Source of the DNA: Planctomycetota bacterium | Lineage (GTDB): Bacteria > Planctomycetota > Planctomycetia > Pirellulales > Pirellulaceae | DNA: 32,055 nt | Reading direction: 5' to 3' | Assembly: GCA_963204995.1 (NCBI GenBank) | Contig: CAUJKL010000395.1 | Coordinates: 1 to 32,055 of the forward strand | Part shown: piece by piece, positions 1 through 8,384 of the stretch | How positions within the stretch are numbered: the first letter of the stretch is position 1 | How the letters are laid out: each line of letters opens with the position of its first letter | Translations under genes and position numbers: made by a program | Notes under the pieces: generated by a model | The model's database searches: none | What the model saw: only the letters and a program-made list of their open reading frames with translations | What the model was told of the DNA's origin: nothing

Positions 1-1
1 C

Positions 2-109
2 GATGATATCCACGAACTCCATGAAGCCCTCGATCGTCTCTTGGAAACCTATCGCCATCAACCTAACCGCCTTCATTCATTCTTCCGCGCAGCTCACTTA
101 TCCGCATAG
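2..109 (+). CDS. 3' end of an unidentified protein (partial at left edge)
   Basis: The first bases of the window read as an open frame of 35 codons ending in TAG at 107-109. It encodes a charged, probably helical tail (begins DDIHELHEALDRLLETYR, ends RAAHLSA). The start lies outside the window. The composition (alternating acidic, leucine and arginine residues) looks like real protein, but 35 residues are too few to assign a family. The stop overlaps the 3' end of the minus-strand RES gene by 16 bp, so the two genes converge tightly. It could be a chance open frame. Confidence 0.35.
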   Translation, partial: DDIHELHEALDRLLETYRHQPNRLHSFFRAAHLSA

Positions 110-501
110 TTGTTTTCCATTATCAATGTAAGACTCAGTAGGGCGTTGATGGCGGAGGGAACCCTCAGGGCGAGAGACGACCGACCAATAATCCATTTCG
201 TACCGATTTGCTTTAACTTCGCTGGGGCTGGATACCTTCGCCAATCAGTCGGAAGATCAGATACTTTGATCTCTTCGACAGAGATTGAATCTGGGAGTGT
301 GCCACAAACGGCAATCAAGTCCGTCGGTAGGATGCCGGGCGACACATGGACAAACAACTCCAGGGCCGCAAGAGAGAGATTCTCGGAAGTGTAAACGAGC
401 GGATATCCCTTGTAGTTCCAACGTCCGCCTGTTCTTTCGGCACCGGATCCGCAGAAGACTGACGATTGGTAACTGGACTTGCAAATCCGCCAGACCTTCA
501 T
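94..501 (-). CDS. RES-domain toxin of a RES/Xre toxin-antitoxin pair
   Basis: A 135-aa protein with the RES fold signature: GGRWN near residue 26, then VYTSENLSLAALELFVH with the conserved tyrosine and glutamate, then LP.DW and a late VPSAI. Characterised RES toxins (for example MbcT) degrade NAD+ and are held inactive by the cognate Xre/MbcA/ParS-type antitoxin. The start codon lies two bases after the stop of the antitoxin gene, so the two are probably translationally coupled. The C-terminus is odd. Family members usually continue after VPSA with a Pro-Glu-Asn and NP.HP-type segment to about 150 residues. Here the frame ends in a hydrophobic tail of about 18 unrelated residues. A neighbouring frame reads HQRPTESYIDNGK, a little closer to the family, so a frameshift near base 130 is possible. 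The family call is firm; activity is uncertain. Confidence 0.8.
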   Translation of the reverse strand: MKVWRICKSSYQSSVFCGSGAERTGGRWNYKGYPLVYTSENLSLAALELFVHVSPGILPTDLIAVCGTLPDSISVEEIKVSDLPTDWRRYPAPAKLKQIGTKWIIGRSSLALRVPSAINALLSLTLIMENNYADK

Positions 502-503
502 CG

Positions 504-974
504 TTAGCTGTACACTCCAAATTCGATTCGCCGCAGGACATCCATGACGTCTTCGAAACCAATCCCCGTGTCCAGCAGGTCAATGGGACGTTCGCCGTGA
601 AGCGCGGTGTTTTCAGTTAGCAGCCATTCTCTCGCCTTGTCTTTGTCGCCCAGTACTTCTTGCGCGGCAACCAAGACCCTGCTGAACCGGAAAATGAGTT
701 CCGATTCGGACGCTTTGAGACGTGCGGATCGTGCCTTGCGACGGGCGGCTGTGCGTTTGGCAATTCGAAGGGATTTGCAAATCAAATCTTCGCTTACCGC
801 CGAAGATTTGACGACGGATGCAATTACTTCCGATGGCAAGCCCCTTCGAATGATCTCGATAAACTCAAACTCGGATCGCGGCGAGCCAACGACACTGGAT
901 CCGCCCATGAACTTCGTTAACGATTGAATGTTTTCCATGTCGATATTATCTGATTGCATGTTGCCGTATGGCAT
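504..974 (-). CDS. Xre/MbcA/ParS-type antitoxin (DUF2384-like C-terminus)
   Basis: A 156-aa protein directly upstream of the RES toxin. The C-terminal 60 residues match the MbcA/ParS toxin-binding domain: a helix with an AREWL core, ENTALHGERPIDLLDTGIG, then DVLRRIEFGVYS ending in the usual Gly-x-Tyr/Phe-Ser tail. The middle, rich in Arg and Ala (AKRTAARRKARSARL), would carry DNA-binding helices. In this class the antitoxin neutralises the RES enzyme and represses its own promoter. Three in-frame ATGs exist (974, 959, 938) and none has a clear Shine-Dalgarno sequence. The longest is given; the start at 938 (MENIQ) is a serious alternative. Palindromes lie on top of the first ATG, consistent with autoregulation. 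Confidence 0.8.
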   Translation of the reverse strand: MPYGNMQSDNIDMENIQSLTKFMGGSSVVGSPRSEFEFIEIIRRGLPSEVIASVVKSSAVSEDLICKSLRIAKRTAARRKARSARLKASESELIFRFSRVLVAAQEVLGDKDKAREWLLTENTALHGERPIDLLDTGIGFEDVMDVLRRIEFGVYS

Positions 975-988
975 TATTATTTATGCCA
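962..988. promoter_or_regulatory. Overlapping palindromes at the antitoxin start (possible operator)
   Basis: Two inverted repeats overlap here: TGCC-GTAT-GGCA at 962-973 and TGGCAT-8 nt-ATGCCA at 969-988. They cover the first ATG of the antitoxin gene. RES/Xre operons are generally autorepressed through palindromes at this position, so this is a reasonable operator candidate. No binding evidence exists, and short palindromes occur by chance. Confidence 0.3.
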
Positions 989-1005
989 CGTGACACGTCA
1001 ACAAG

Positions 1006-1104
1006 ATGGGGCTGGATGTCTCGCTGGCCGACATGGAGCAAGTCGCTGCGGTGGCGACTAAAGCGATTATTCGTGGAGCCATCGAGACGATGGCCGAGGA
1101 ATAA
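1006..1104 (+). pseudogene. Short coding-like remnant (32 codons)
   Basis: An ATG-initiated frame of 32 codons (ends ATKAIIRGAIETMAEE, stop TAA) with codon use like the surrounding genes. A stop lies four codons upstream of the ATG, so it is either a tiny gene or, more likely, the surviving 3' end of a decayed gene. No Shine-Dalgarno is evident. I recognise no family. The rest of the gap between the antitoxin and the first large gene (1105-1277) holds a small CAGGG/CCCTG hairpin (1200-1214) and the ribosome binding site of the next gene. Confidence 0.22.
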
Positions 1105-1277
1105 CCTTCATCTTGGTCGCGCCCACAACAGCAAAACAGGTTGGCACGCGATTATAAACCGGTTAAAGTAGCTGTGGATTAGCGTGGTGAATAAACTGCC
1201 AGGGAAGCGCCCTGCCGAAGCGACCTCGCTCGTTGTTCGATGGTAAACGCCGACCTAGCCTCCTGGAGGACTGAGGA

Positions 1278-4200
1278 ATGTTGATTGTTCCAACGGTACG
1301 TAGAGGGAGCTGCACACCTATTCCGCGATCGCTTAACGTACTTGGTGCGTTGACACTGAGCTGGCTCGTGGCGGCAAGTTGTCTCTGGGCACAAACGCCG
1401 GACAAGGCGACGCAGTCGCCAGCCAGCTCCGCCAACTCGTTTGTAATTCCCGCTTTTGCCTTCGACCGAGGCAACGCCAAGACGTTCACGACCAGTTGGG
1501 CGGATGCCGAACCGATGGTGGCCTTCGGCGGAGAAAGTCCGATCGTGATCGAATACGATATCGACTTTCCCGCGACGGCTGAATACGCGCTGAGCATCAA
1601 CTACGCAGCTGCCGACGCCCGGCCCGTACAGTTGTTCCTCGATGGCAAGAGTGTGGGGATGTGTTGTCGCACGGCAACGGGAAGTTGGAATACGAGTGGT
1701 GCCAAGTGGGAGTCGACGACCACGTTGACGATTACCCAGGGCAAGCACACGTTGAAGTTGCAGCGTGAAGGTGCGTTTCCCCACGTGGTGAGCCTGAAGT
1801 TCGAGTCAAGTGCGGCATTCCCGGAAGGTTGGCAGTTGGTTCGCCCCGCTGCGCGGACACTTGACAGTCCTCCGCCCGTGCCGGCCTATGTTCGTTACAC
1901 CGTCGACAATGTCGACACCGCCGCATTGCGTCGGGCGATCGTCGATCTGATGGAAACGTTTGGCAGTGCGTATCCTCGCGGCGGCGAATACTTGAAACAA
2001 TTGGATGGACTAGAAAGCCAAGCTGAGTCATCGACGAACAACTCGGCGGAAGTCTCGCGGGCGCACACGGAATCGCTCGTGGCACTGCGGCGTCAGGCGT
2101 TGTTGATCGACAACCCGCTGCTCGACTTCGATCAGCTCTTGTTAATCAAGCGGGCCGCGAACGCGCCTAGCCTCGGTCTGCCGCGTAACTGGGAGAGCAA
2201 TTCCAGCTTGCCGCACAAAGGCTATGACGACGAAATCGCGATCCACGCGCTCGCCGCCGCCGACAACGACGAGGACAACGAATTAACAACGCTCTTCAAG
2301 CCAGCCGATGGCCGCTTCGTCGGCGATCTCGACTTGCATTTTGATGCCGAACGCATGCTGTTCTCGATGCCCGCCGATCAAGGCCGCTGGCAGGTCTTCG
2401 AAATCGGCGCGGATGGCTCGGGGTTGCGGCAGCTCACCGGCGAGCAGCCTGACGTCGATAGCTACGACGCTTGTTACTTGCCCAGCGGCAAGATCATCTT
2501 CACGTCGACCGCCTGCTTCATCGGTGTACCTTGCGTGTATGGCAGTTCGCACGTGGCGAACTTGTACGTGATGGACGGCGACGGGCAACAGATCCGTCAA
2601 CTGTGCTTCGATCAAGAGCACGACTGGTGTCCCACCGTGATGAACGATGGCCGCGTGATGTATACGCGGTGGGAGTATACGGATACGCCGCATTCGAACA
2701 CGCGATTGCTCTTTCAAATGAACCCGGACGGCACCGAGCAAGCGGAGTTCTACGGCAGCAACTCGTATTGGCCCAACTCTTTTTTCTATACGCGCCCCAT
2801 CCCAGGGCATCCCACCAAAGTCGTCTCGGTGATCGGCGGGCATCACGACAACCCGCGGATGGGTGAACTGGTCATCTTTGATCCGGCCAAGAGCCGTCGC
2901 GAGGCCGATGGGGCGGTGCAGCGGATTCCCGGATATGGACAGAAGGTCGAGTCGATCATTCGCGACGGACTGACTAACAACAGCTGGCCGAAATTCCTGC
3001 ATCCCTATCCGCTCAGCGAGAAGCATTTTCTTGTTTCGTGCAAGCCGACGCCCCAGTCGTTGTGGGGCATCTATCTGGTCGACACGTTCGACAACATGGT
3101 GTTGATCAAGGAGCTGCCGGACCACGCCTTGTTGGAGCCGACACCGTTGCGAAAGACACCGGCACCTCCGATCATCGGCGAGAAGGTGGATCTGGCGAAG
3201 ACGGACGCGACGATTTACATCTCGGACATCTACGCGGGCGACGGCCTCAAGGGCATCCCGCGCGGCACAGTCAAGTCACTGCGAGTCTTCACTTACCACT
3301 TTGCCTACCAGAACATGGGCGGCTTGTTGGGCGTGATCGGCATGGACGGCCCCTGGGACATCAAACGCGTGATCGGCACTGCACCGGTGCATGAAGACGG
3401 TTCCGCCAAGTTTCTCGTGCCCGCCAATACGCCGATCTCGATCCAGCCGCTGGACGAAGAGGGCAAAGCCGTGCAACTGATGCGCAGTTGGACGACCGCC
3501 ATGCCGGGCGAGGTGGTCTCGTGCGTTGGTTGCCACGCCTCGCGCAGTGCCGCACCGCAAGCACGCGAGACGTTGGCTCAATGGCGGCCGACATCAACGA
3601 TCAAGCCGTGGCATGGCCCGACGCGCGGGTTCAGCTACGCTCGCGAAGTCCAGCCGGTGATCGACAAGCATTGTGTCGGATGTCACAACGGTGAGCCGGA
3701 TTCCAGCGGCGCACAAATCCCAGACTTGCGCGGCACCGAGATGATCAAGGATTGGAGTTCCATCACGCCGGGTAACGGTGGCGCGCACGCTGGAAAATTC
3801 TCGGTGGGCTACGCCGAGTTGCATCGCTTTGTCCGGCGACCGGGAATCGAAAGCGATTACCACATGCTCGAGCCGATGGAATATCACGCCGATACGACGG
3901 AGTTGATCCAGATACTGAAGCAGGGGCATCACAATGTGAAGTTGGATGCCGAGGCCTGGGATCGGTTGATTACTTGGATCGATCTGAACTGCCCTTACCA
4001 TGGTACGTGGGGGGAAGAGTTGGACGATCCCGGTCGCCAGCGCGATCGGCGGCGCGAGTTGTTAAAGCTGTACGGTGGAATCGACGAGGATCCGGAAGCC
4101 GTGCCAGTGGCGGTCGTGTCGGCGATCGAACCGATTCTTCCCGATCCGCTTCCGGTGGTCGAAGCCACGCATGTTGATTGTCCCAACTGGCCCTTCGATG

Positions 4201-5072
4201 CCACCGAGGCGCGACGTCGTCAAGCCGCCGCGGGCCGCGCGACGGCTCGGACGATCGAGTTGGGCGCTGGTGTTACGATGCAGCTCACTTTGATTCCCGC
4301 CGGCCAGTTCGTGATGGGCAATCCGGCTGGCGCTAGTAATGAACCTCCCGCCACGCGCGTGCAAATTGAACGGCCCTTCTGGATGGCTGCTTTTGAAGTG
4401 ACGAACAAGCAATTCAATCAGTTCGCACCCGATCACGATAGCCGCGTCGAGTCGAAGAACACGTATCAATTCGGCATACATGGCTATCCGATGAATCTGC
4501 CGGACCAGCCGGTGGTGCGGGTTTCTTGGACCGAGGCTATGTCGTTCTGTAACTGGCTTTCGGAACAGACCGGCGAGAAGTTCTCGTTGCCATCCGAAGC
4601 CCAGTGGGAATATGCCTGCCGAGCCGGGACCGATACCGCGATGTACTATGGCGATGTAAATGCGGACTTCAGCAAATTTGCCAACATGGCAGACGCCAAG
4701 TTGTCGGAATTCGCCAGCGACCCTTACACCGTCGACACGCCGCTCGCGAACCCGCCGAAGTACGACGATTGGATCCCGAAAGACGCGCGATTCAACGACG
4801 GTGCTTTGCTGACGGTTGCTCCTGGCGCGTATCAGCCGAACGCTTGGGGATTGTTTGACATGCACGGTAACGCCAGCGAATGGACGCGTTCGATCGCGCG
4901 ATCTGCCGACGGTCAGGACGACGCAGCGTTGGCTAGAAGAATTGTTCGTGGTGGCTCGTGGCGCGACCGGCCCGAGCGTTGTACGTCCAGTTTCCGAATT
5001 GACTACCCGCCCTTTCAACGCGTGTATAACGTTGGCTTTCGAGTTGTTTGTGAAATGGCTGACGAGAAGTAA
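1278..5072 (+). CDS. Exported HzsA-related dihaem c-type cytochrome with C-terminal SUMF1 domain
   Basis: A 1264-aa exported protein. GGAGGA seven bases before the ATG fixes the start. The N-terminus is a Sec signal (hydrophobic run LGALTLSWLVAAS, then WAQ). Residues about 50-170 look like a carbohydrate-binding beta-sandwich. Residues about 340-610 form a PD40/WD40-like propeller (DGSGLRQLTG, NPDGTEQAEFYG). Two haem c motifs follow, CVGCH at 749-753 and CVGCH at 799-803. Residues about 1000-1260 are a SUMF1/FGE-sulfatase domain (IPAGQFVMG, WTEAMSFCNWLSE, RGGSW). The propeller plus two CxxCH order is that of the alpha subunit of anammox hydrazine synthase, and homologues in other planctomycetes are called HzsA-related. 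No HzsB or HzsC is present, so hydrazine synthesis is not implied. The SUMF1 domain has Asp where formylglycine-generating enzymes have the first of two copper-binding Cys, so FGE activity is doubtful. Confidence 0.85.
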   Translation: MLIVPTVRRGSCTPIPRSLNVLGALTLSWLVAASCLWAQTPDKATQSPASSANSFVIPAFAFDRGNAKTFTTSWADAEPMVAFGGESPIVIEYDIDFPATAEYALSINYAAADARPVQLFLDGKSVGMCCRTATGSWNTSGAKWESTTTLTITQGKHTLKLQREGAFPHVVSLKFESSAAFPEGWQLVRPAARTLDSPPPVPAYVRYTVDNVDTAALRRAIVDLMETFGSAYPRGGEYLKQLDGLESQAESSTNNSAEVSRAHTESLVALRRQALLIDNPLLDFDQLLLIKRAANAPSLGLPRNWESNSSLPHKGYDDEIAIHALAAADNDEDNELTTLFKPADGRFVGDLDLHFDAERMLFSMPADQGRWQVFEIGADGSGLRQLTGEQPDVDSYDACYLPSGKIIFTSTACFIGVPCVYGSSHVANLYVMDGDGQQIRQLCFDQEHDWCPTVMNDGRVMYTRWEYTDTPHSNTRLLFQMNPDGTEQAEFYGSNSYWPNSFFYTRPIPGHPTKVVSVIGGHHDNPRMGELVIFDPAKSRREADGAVQRIPGYGQKVESIIRDGLTNNSWPKFLHPYPLSEKHFLVSCKPTPQSLWGIYLVDTFDNMVLIKELPDHALLEPTPLRKTPAPPIIGEKVDLAKTDATIYISDIYAGDGLKGIPRGTVKSLRVFTYHFAYQNMGGLLGVIGMDGPWDIKRVIGTAPVHEDGSAKFLVPANTPISIQPLDEEGKAVQLMRSWTTAMPGEVVSCVGCHASRSAAPQARETLAQWRPTSTIKPWHGPTRGFSYAREVQPVIDKHCVGCHNGEPDSSGAQIPDLRGTEMIKDWSSITPGNGGAHAGKFSVGYAELHRFVRRPGIESDYHMLEPMEYHADTTELIQILKQGHHNVKLDAEAWDRLITWIDLNCPYHGTWGEELDDPGRQRDRRRELLKLYGGIDEDPEAVPVAVVSAIEPILPDPLPVVEATHVDCPNWPFDATEARRRQAAAGRATARTIELGAGVTMQLTLIPAGQFVMGNPAGASNEPPATRVQIERPFWMAAFEVTNKQFNQFAPDHDSRVESKNTYQFGIHGYPMNLPDQPVVRVSWTEAMSFCNWLSEQTGEKFSLPSEAQWEYACRAGTDTAMYYGDVNADFSKFANMADAKLSEFASDPYTVDTPLANPPKYDDWIPKDARFNDGALLTVAPGAYQPNAWGLFDMHGNASEWTRSIARSADGQDDAALARRIVRGGSWRDRPERCTSSFRIDYPPFQRVYNVGFRVVCEMADEK

Positions 5073-5248
5073 ATTCGAGTTTTGTACTCTTTGGAGTGCG
5101 GCGATTCTTCGCCGCTTTGGTATTTTTCGACTTGGAACCGATAATTCGCGAGCCCACATAAGCTGCGGTGACGCTGAAAAAGTGCTTCGCACTGAAGAGC
5201 AAAGCGGTGACAAGTCACCGCAGTCCAAAAAAAGGTGCAAAACTCAAA
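5073..5248. repeat. MITE-like element with hairpin-bearing imperfect terminal inverted repeats
   Basis: About 175 bp between two HzsA-related genes. The left end (TTCGAGTTTTG, then TTTGGAGTGCGG) and the reverse complement of the right end (TTTGAGTTTTGCAC, then TTTGGACTGCGG) are imperfect inverted repeats of roughly 45 bp. Each end contains its own hairpin: GCGGCGA-TTCT-TCGCCGC at 5098-5115 and GCGGTGAC-AA-GTCACCGC at 5204-5221. Each hairpin runs into a T-rich stretch when read into the element, so both may act as terminators. AAGTAA occurs on both flanks (5067-5072 and 5247-5252), possibly a target duplication, although GTAAATTCGAG is also shared with the second copy near 20460. The stop codon of the upstream gene lies exactly at the left boundary. 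Confidence 0.7.
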
Positions 5249-5264
5249 GTAAGAGGAGAAGAGC

Positions 5265-8200
5265 ATGATGAGCCGTTGTATGTTTCGTCGGACTTGCCCG
5301 TTGTTGCTTCTGCTCGCGGTTGCGGCCTGTGCGTCGCCTTGGATGTGGGCTGCGGAAGCCGTCGGTCCCCGCACCGAACCGGCGGCCGAGTACTCTCAAC
5401 TGACCAGCGAACGCATGCAACTGGCTCGTCGAACGTTGGCCTATGTGGAAGCGAGCGTTAAGCAGCCGGAACTGGCGGTGGAACTGGCGGCGTTGGAGCA
5501 GCGAGTCGAGACGGCGGCTTCAGCTTCGACCACCTTTCCAAAATCACTTTACGAGGAAGCATGTGACTTGCGGCGACGCATCATCCTCGCACATCCATTG
5601 TTGGATTTCGATCGGCTGCTGATCAACAAACGCCCGCCGCCCGGATTCAATCATCAATCCGATCAGTATCTCGGTCGTTACAGTGGTGTCGGCGATGGAC
5701 TGGTCGTGCTCGATTCGTGGAAACAACAGCCGCGCGAAACAGTGTTGCTCAAAGACCAACTGCCCGCCGGTTCGGTGTTGCATCCGGATCTTTCCTTCGA
5801 CGCCCAACGGATTCTGTTTTCTTACTGCGACCACACGCCAACCAATCCGACTCGCCGCCGCTTCTTTGTTTACGAAATTGGCGTCGACGGTAGCGGCCTG
5901 CGGCATGTGACCGGCACCGAGCTCGATTCGCTCGACGGTTCGCATGGCCGCGACACGGTATTGATCGAAGATTGGGACGCCTGCTATTTGCCGGATGGCG
6001 GATTCGCGTTTGTCAGCACGCGAAATCAGGGCGGCGTGCGCTGCCATTTCGGAGACCGTTACTGTCCGACGTATACGCTGTACCGTGGCGAGTTGGACGG
6101 CACGGGCATTCGGCCGATGGCTTATGGCGAAGCCAACGAGTGGGACCCCAGCGTGATGCACGACGGCAGCATCATCTGGACTCGTTGGGACTACATCAAT
6201 CGACACGACACGTTGTTCCAAAGCCTGTGGACCACACGCCCCGATGGCACGTCGCCGGAACATTTCTATGGCAACTACACCCGCAATCCGTGCAGCATTG
6301 CCGAGGCACGGGCCATCCCCGGTTCGCGCAAAGTTGTGGCGACCGCGACAGCTCATCACAGCTATACCGCTGGTTCGATCATCGTGATCGATCCCTACCG
6401 AGGGCACGACGGGCAGGAACCGATCACGCGGATTACGCCCGAGACGGCTTTCCCGGAAACGGAAGGTTGGGCCGACAGCGCCTACGCCACACCTTGGCCG
6501 CTCAGCGAAGATCTTTTTCTGGTCGCTTACTCCGCGGCTCCTCACACGAGTCAGGGCAAGCGACATGCCGCGAACGACTATGCCATCTATTTGATCGATA
6601 CGCTCGGCGGTCGCGAGCTGGTCTATCGCGACGAGTCGATGTCGTGCTTTTGCCCGATCCCGATCCAGCCGCGTGTGACGCCGCCGACCTTGCCGTCATT
6701 GCGTGCCCAGGACTCGGCGTCGGAAGACGCCACCGGCGTCTTCTACGTCCAAAACGTTTATGAAAGCGACGCCGAGATCGAGCCGGGCAGTGTAAAGAGT
6801 TTGCGCGTCGTGCGTGTTGATTCGCAAACGACACAAGCCGTTCCACCTCGGAGCACGGTGCTGTTCGAGACGGCCAAGAAGATTCTCGGTACGGTGCCCG
6901 TCGCGGAGGACGGCTCGGTCGCCTTTCGCGTGCCGGCCGGCGAATCGCTGTTGTTCCAATTGCTGGACAAGAACGGCATGGCCGTCATGGGCATGCGTTC
7001 GTTCACCTACGTGCATGCGGGCGAAACCGTCAGTTGTGTGGGCTGCCATGCCCCGCGTAATACATCTCCGGTGAGCAATCGCAGATTCAACAACGTCACG
7101 GTCCATGAGCTGCAACCGCCGGTCGGACCGCAATACGATGGCGGACTCAGTTTCGCACGGACCGTGCAACCGGTACTGGATCGCCATTGCATTCGCTGCC
7201 ACGGACTGGAGCAGACCGCTGGGGACGTGAACTTGCTGGGGACCATCGAGAATCGTCCCGCCAACGTGAAGGATCTGCTGGCCAGTACGGCGTACAACTC
7301 GCTCGTGTCGCGCAAGGGGCTCGTCGCGATGGCGTTGCGGAACCAGGAAGCCGATGCCAGTACCGCCAAGGACTATTTTTCTCATGCTGGTCGGTTGGCC
7401 AAGATGCTACTGGAGGGCGACGAGCATCACGACAAGCTCGATCCCGAAAGCTTGCAGCGAATCGTGGATTGGCTCGACTTGAACGCCCAATTCTTTGGCG
7501 ACTATTCCTGGAATAAGGTTGAATGGCGGCGCGCGGACCCCGAGGGCGAACGGGCGCTGCGCGAACACATCCGCGACCAATTCGGCGCGGAGTTGGCCGA
7601 GCAATCATACGCCAGCCTCGTGAATGTGGGACTGCCCGCGGAGAGCCGGATTCTCAAAATGCCGTTAGCCACGGCTGCTGGTGGTTGGGGGCAGATCTCG
7701 CGTCATGGCTGGCAGAGCACGAACGACCCCGGTTACGAAAGAATGCGGCAATTGGTCGAGCAATCGATCCAGCCGCTGGCGACTCACGATGTCGACGGAA
7801 CCTGCGGTCAGCAGCCTTGCGTTTGTGGTTCGTGTTGGGTACGCCTGGCCCCAGAGCCGAGCGGGCCTCTCATCAGCGTTGATGCCGCGCAGGCGATCGG
7901 CACGCCGATTCCTGCCGAACGGTATACCGTGGTGCGAGTCGATAGCGAGAATATCGGTAACTACGACGGTCGTGCGGTGAATGCCTTCGATGGCAATCCG
8001 GCGACCATGTGGCACACACAGTTCTCTGGAGCGAATCCCTCGCATCCGCACGAACTGGTCATCGATCTAGGAGCCGAATGTAGCGTCGCGGGTTTCCGTT
8101 ATCTGCCGCGGGGCGGAAACGGAGACATTGACAGCTGCGAGTTCTATGTGAGTAACGATCCGCAGCAATTTGGAAAACCTCAAGCCAAAGGCTCCTTACA

Positions 8201-8384
8201 GCCGCACGGTTCAGAGCAAGCGGTCAACATTCGTCCCACGCGGGGGCGTTACGTTCTGCTCCGCGCCTTGTCCGAGGCGCAAGGCCAACCTTGGACTTCG
8301 ATTCCTGAGCTGCGAATCCTCAGCCAGGAAGAACGACCGGACGACAATTCCCCAGTGGAAGGTAAAGCAAGACAACAACCATGA
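5265..8384 (+). CDS. Exported HzsA-related dihaem c-type cytochrome with C-terminal discoidin-like domain
   Basis: A 1039-aa paralogue of the preceding large gene. GAGGAG lies just upstream of the first of two adjacent ATGs. The N-terminus is a strong export signal (PLLLLLAVAAC); VAAC could be a lipobox, so the protein may be membrane-anchored. A helical segment is followed by NPLLDFD..L.KR-like HPLLDFDRLLINKR, then a propeller at about 170-430 (GVDGSGLRHVTG, DGSIIWTRWDY). Haem c motifs are CVGCH at 591-595 and CIRCH at 642-646. The spacing between the two haem motifs (51 residues) is close to that in both paralogues. A cysteine cluster, C847-x4-C852-x-C854-x2-C857, precedes a C-terminal F5/8-type-C-like domain (FDGNPATMWHT, HELVIDLG, RYVLLRALSE). 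Such domains usually bind glycans or surfaces. The substrate is unknown. The stop overlaps the start of the next gene. Confidence 0.85.
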   Translation: MMSRCMFRRTCPLLLLLAVAACASPWMWAAEAVGPRTEPAAEYSQLTSERMQLARRTLAYVEASVKQPELAVELAALEQRVETAASASTTFPKSLYEEACDLRRRIILAHPLLDFDRLLINKRPPPGFNHQSDQYLGRYSGVGDGLVVLDSWKQQPRETVLLKDQLPAGSVLHPDLSFDAQRILFSYCDHTPTNPTRRRFFVYEIGVDGSGLRHVTGTELDSLDGSHGRDTVLIEDWDACYLPDGGFAFVSTRNQGGVRCHFGDRYCPTYTLYRGELDGTGIRPMAYGEANEWDPSVMHDGSIIWTRWDYINRHDTLFQSLWTTRPDGTSPEHFYGNYTRNPCSIAEARAIPGSRKVVATATAHHSYTAGSIIVIDPYRGHDGQEPITRITPETAFPETEGWADSAYATPWPLSEDLFLVAYSAAPHTSQGKRHAANDYAIYLIDTLGGRELVYRDESMSCFCPIPIQPRVTPPTLPSLRAQDSASEDATGVFYVQNVYESDAEIEPGSVKSLRVVRVDSQTTQAVPPRSTVLFETAKKILGTVPVAEDGSVAFRVPAGESLLFQLLDKNGMAVMGMRSFTYVHAGETVSCVGCHAPRNTSPVSNRRFNNVTVHELQPPVGPQYDGGLSFARTVQPVLDRHCIRCHGLEQTAGDVNLLGTIENRPANVKDLLASTAYNSLVSRKGLVAMALRNQEADASTAKDYFSHAGRLAKMLLEGDEHHDKLDPESLQRIVDWLDLNAQFFGDYSWNKVEWRRADPEGERALREHIRDQFGAELAEQSYASLVNVGLPAESRILKMPLATAAGGWGQISRHGWQSTNDPGYERMRQLVEQSIQPLATHDVDGTCGQQPCVCGSCWVRLAPEPSGPLISVDAAQAIGTPIPAERYTVVRVDSENIGNYDGRAVNAFDGNPATMWHTQFSGANPSHPHELVIDLGAECSVAGFRYLPRGGNGDIDSCEFYVSNDPQQFGKPQAKGSLQPHGSEQAVNIRPTRGRYVLLRALSEAQGQPWTSIPELRILSQEERPDDNSPVEGKARQQP

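Noticed and set aside
1142-1157. Sigma-54-like promoter (TGGCACG...) upstream of the first cytochrome gene
   Set aside because: The -24 element fits, but the -12 element reads TTATA rather than TTGC, and no enhancer-binding protein is encoded nearby.
4062-5240. 392-codon minus-strand frame across the SUMF1 domain and repeat
   Set aside because: It is antisense to a recognised domain and runs through the palindromic repeat; the translation is low-complexity and arginine-rich.
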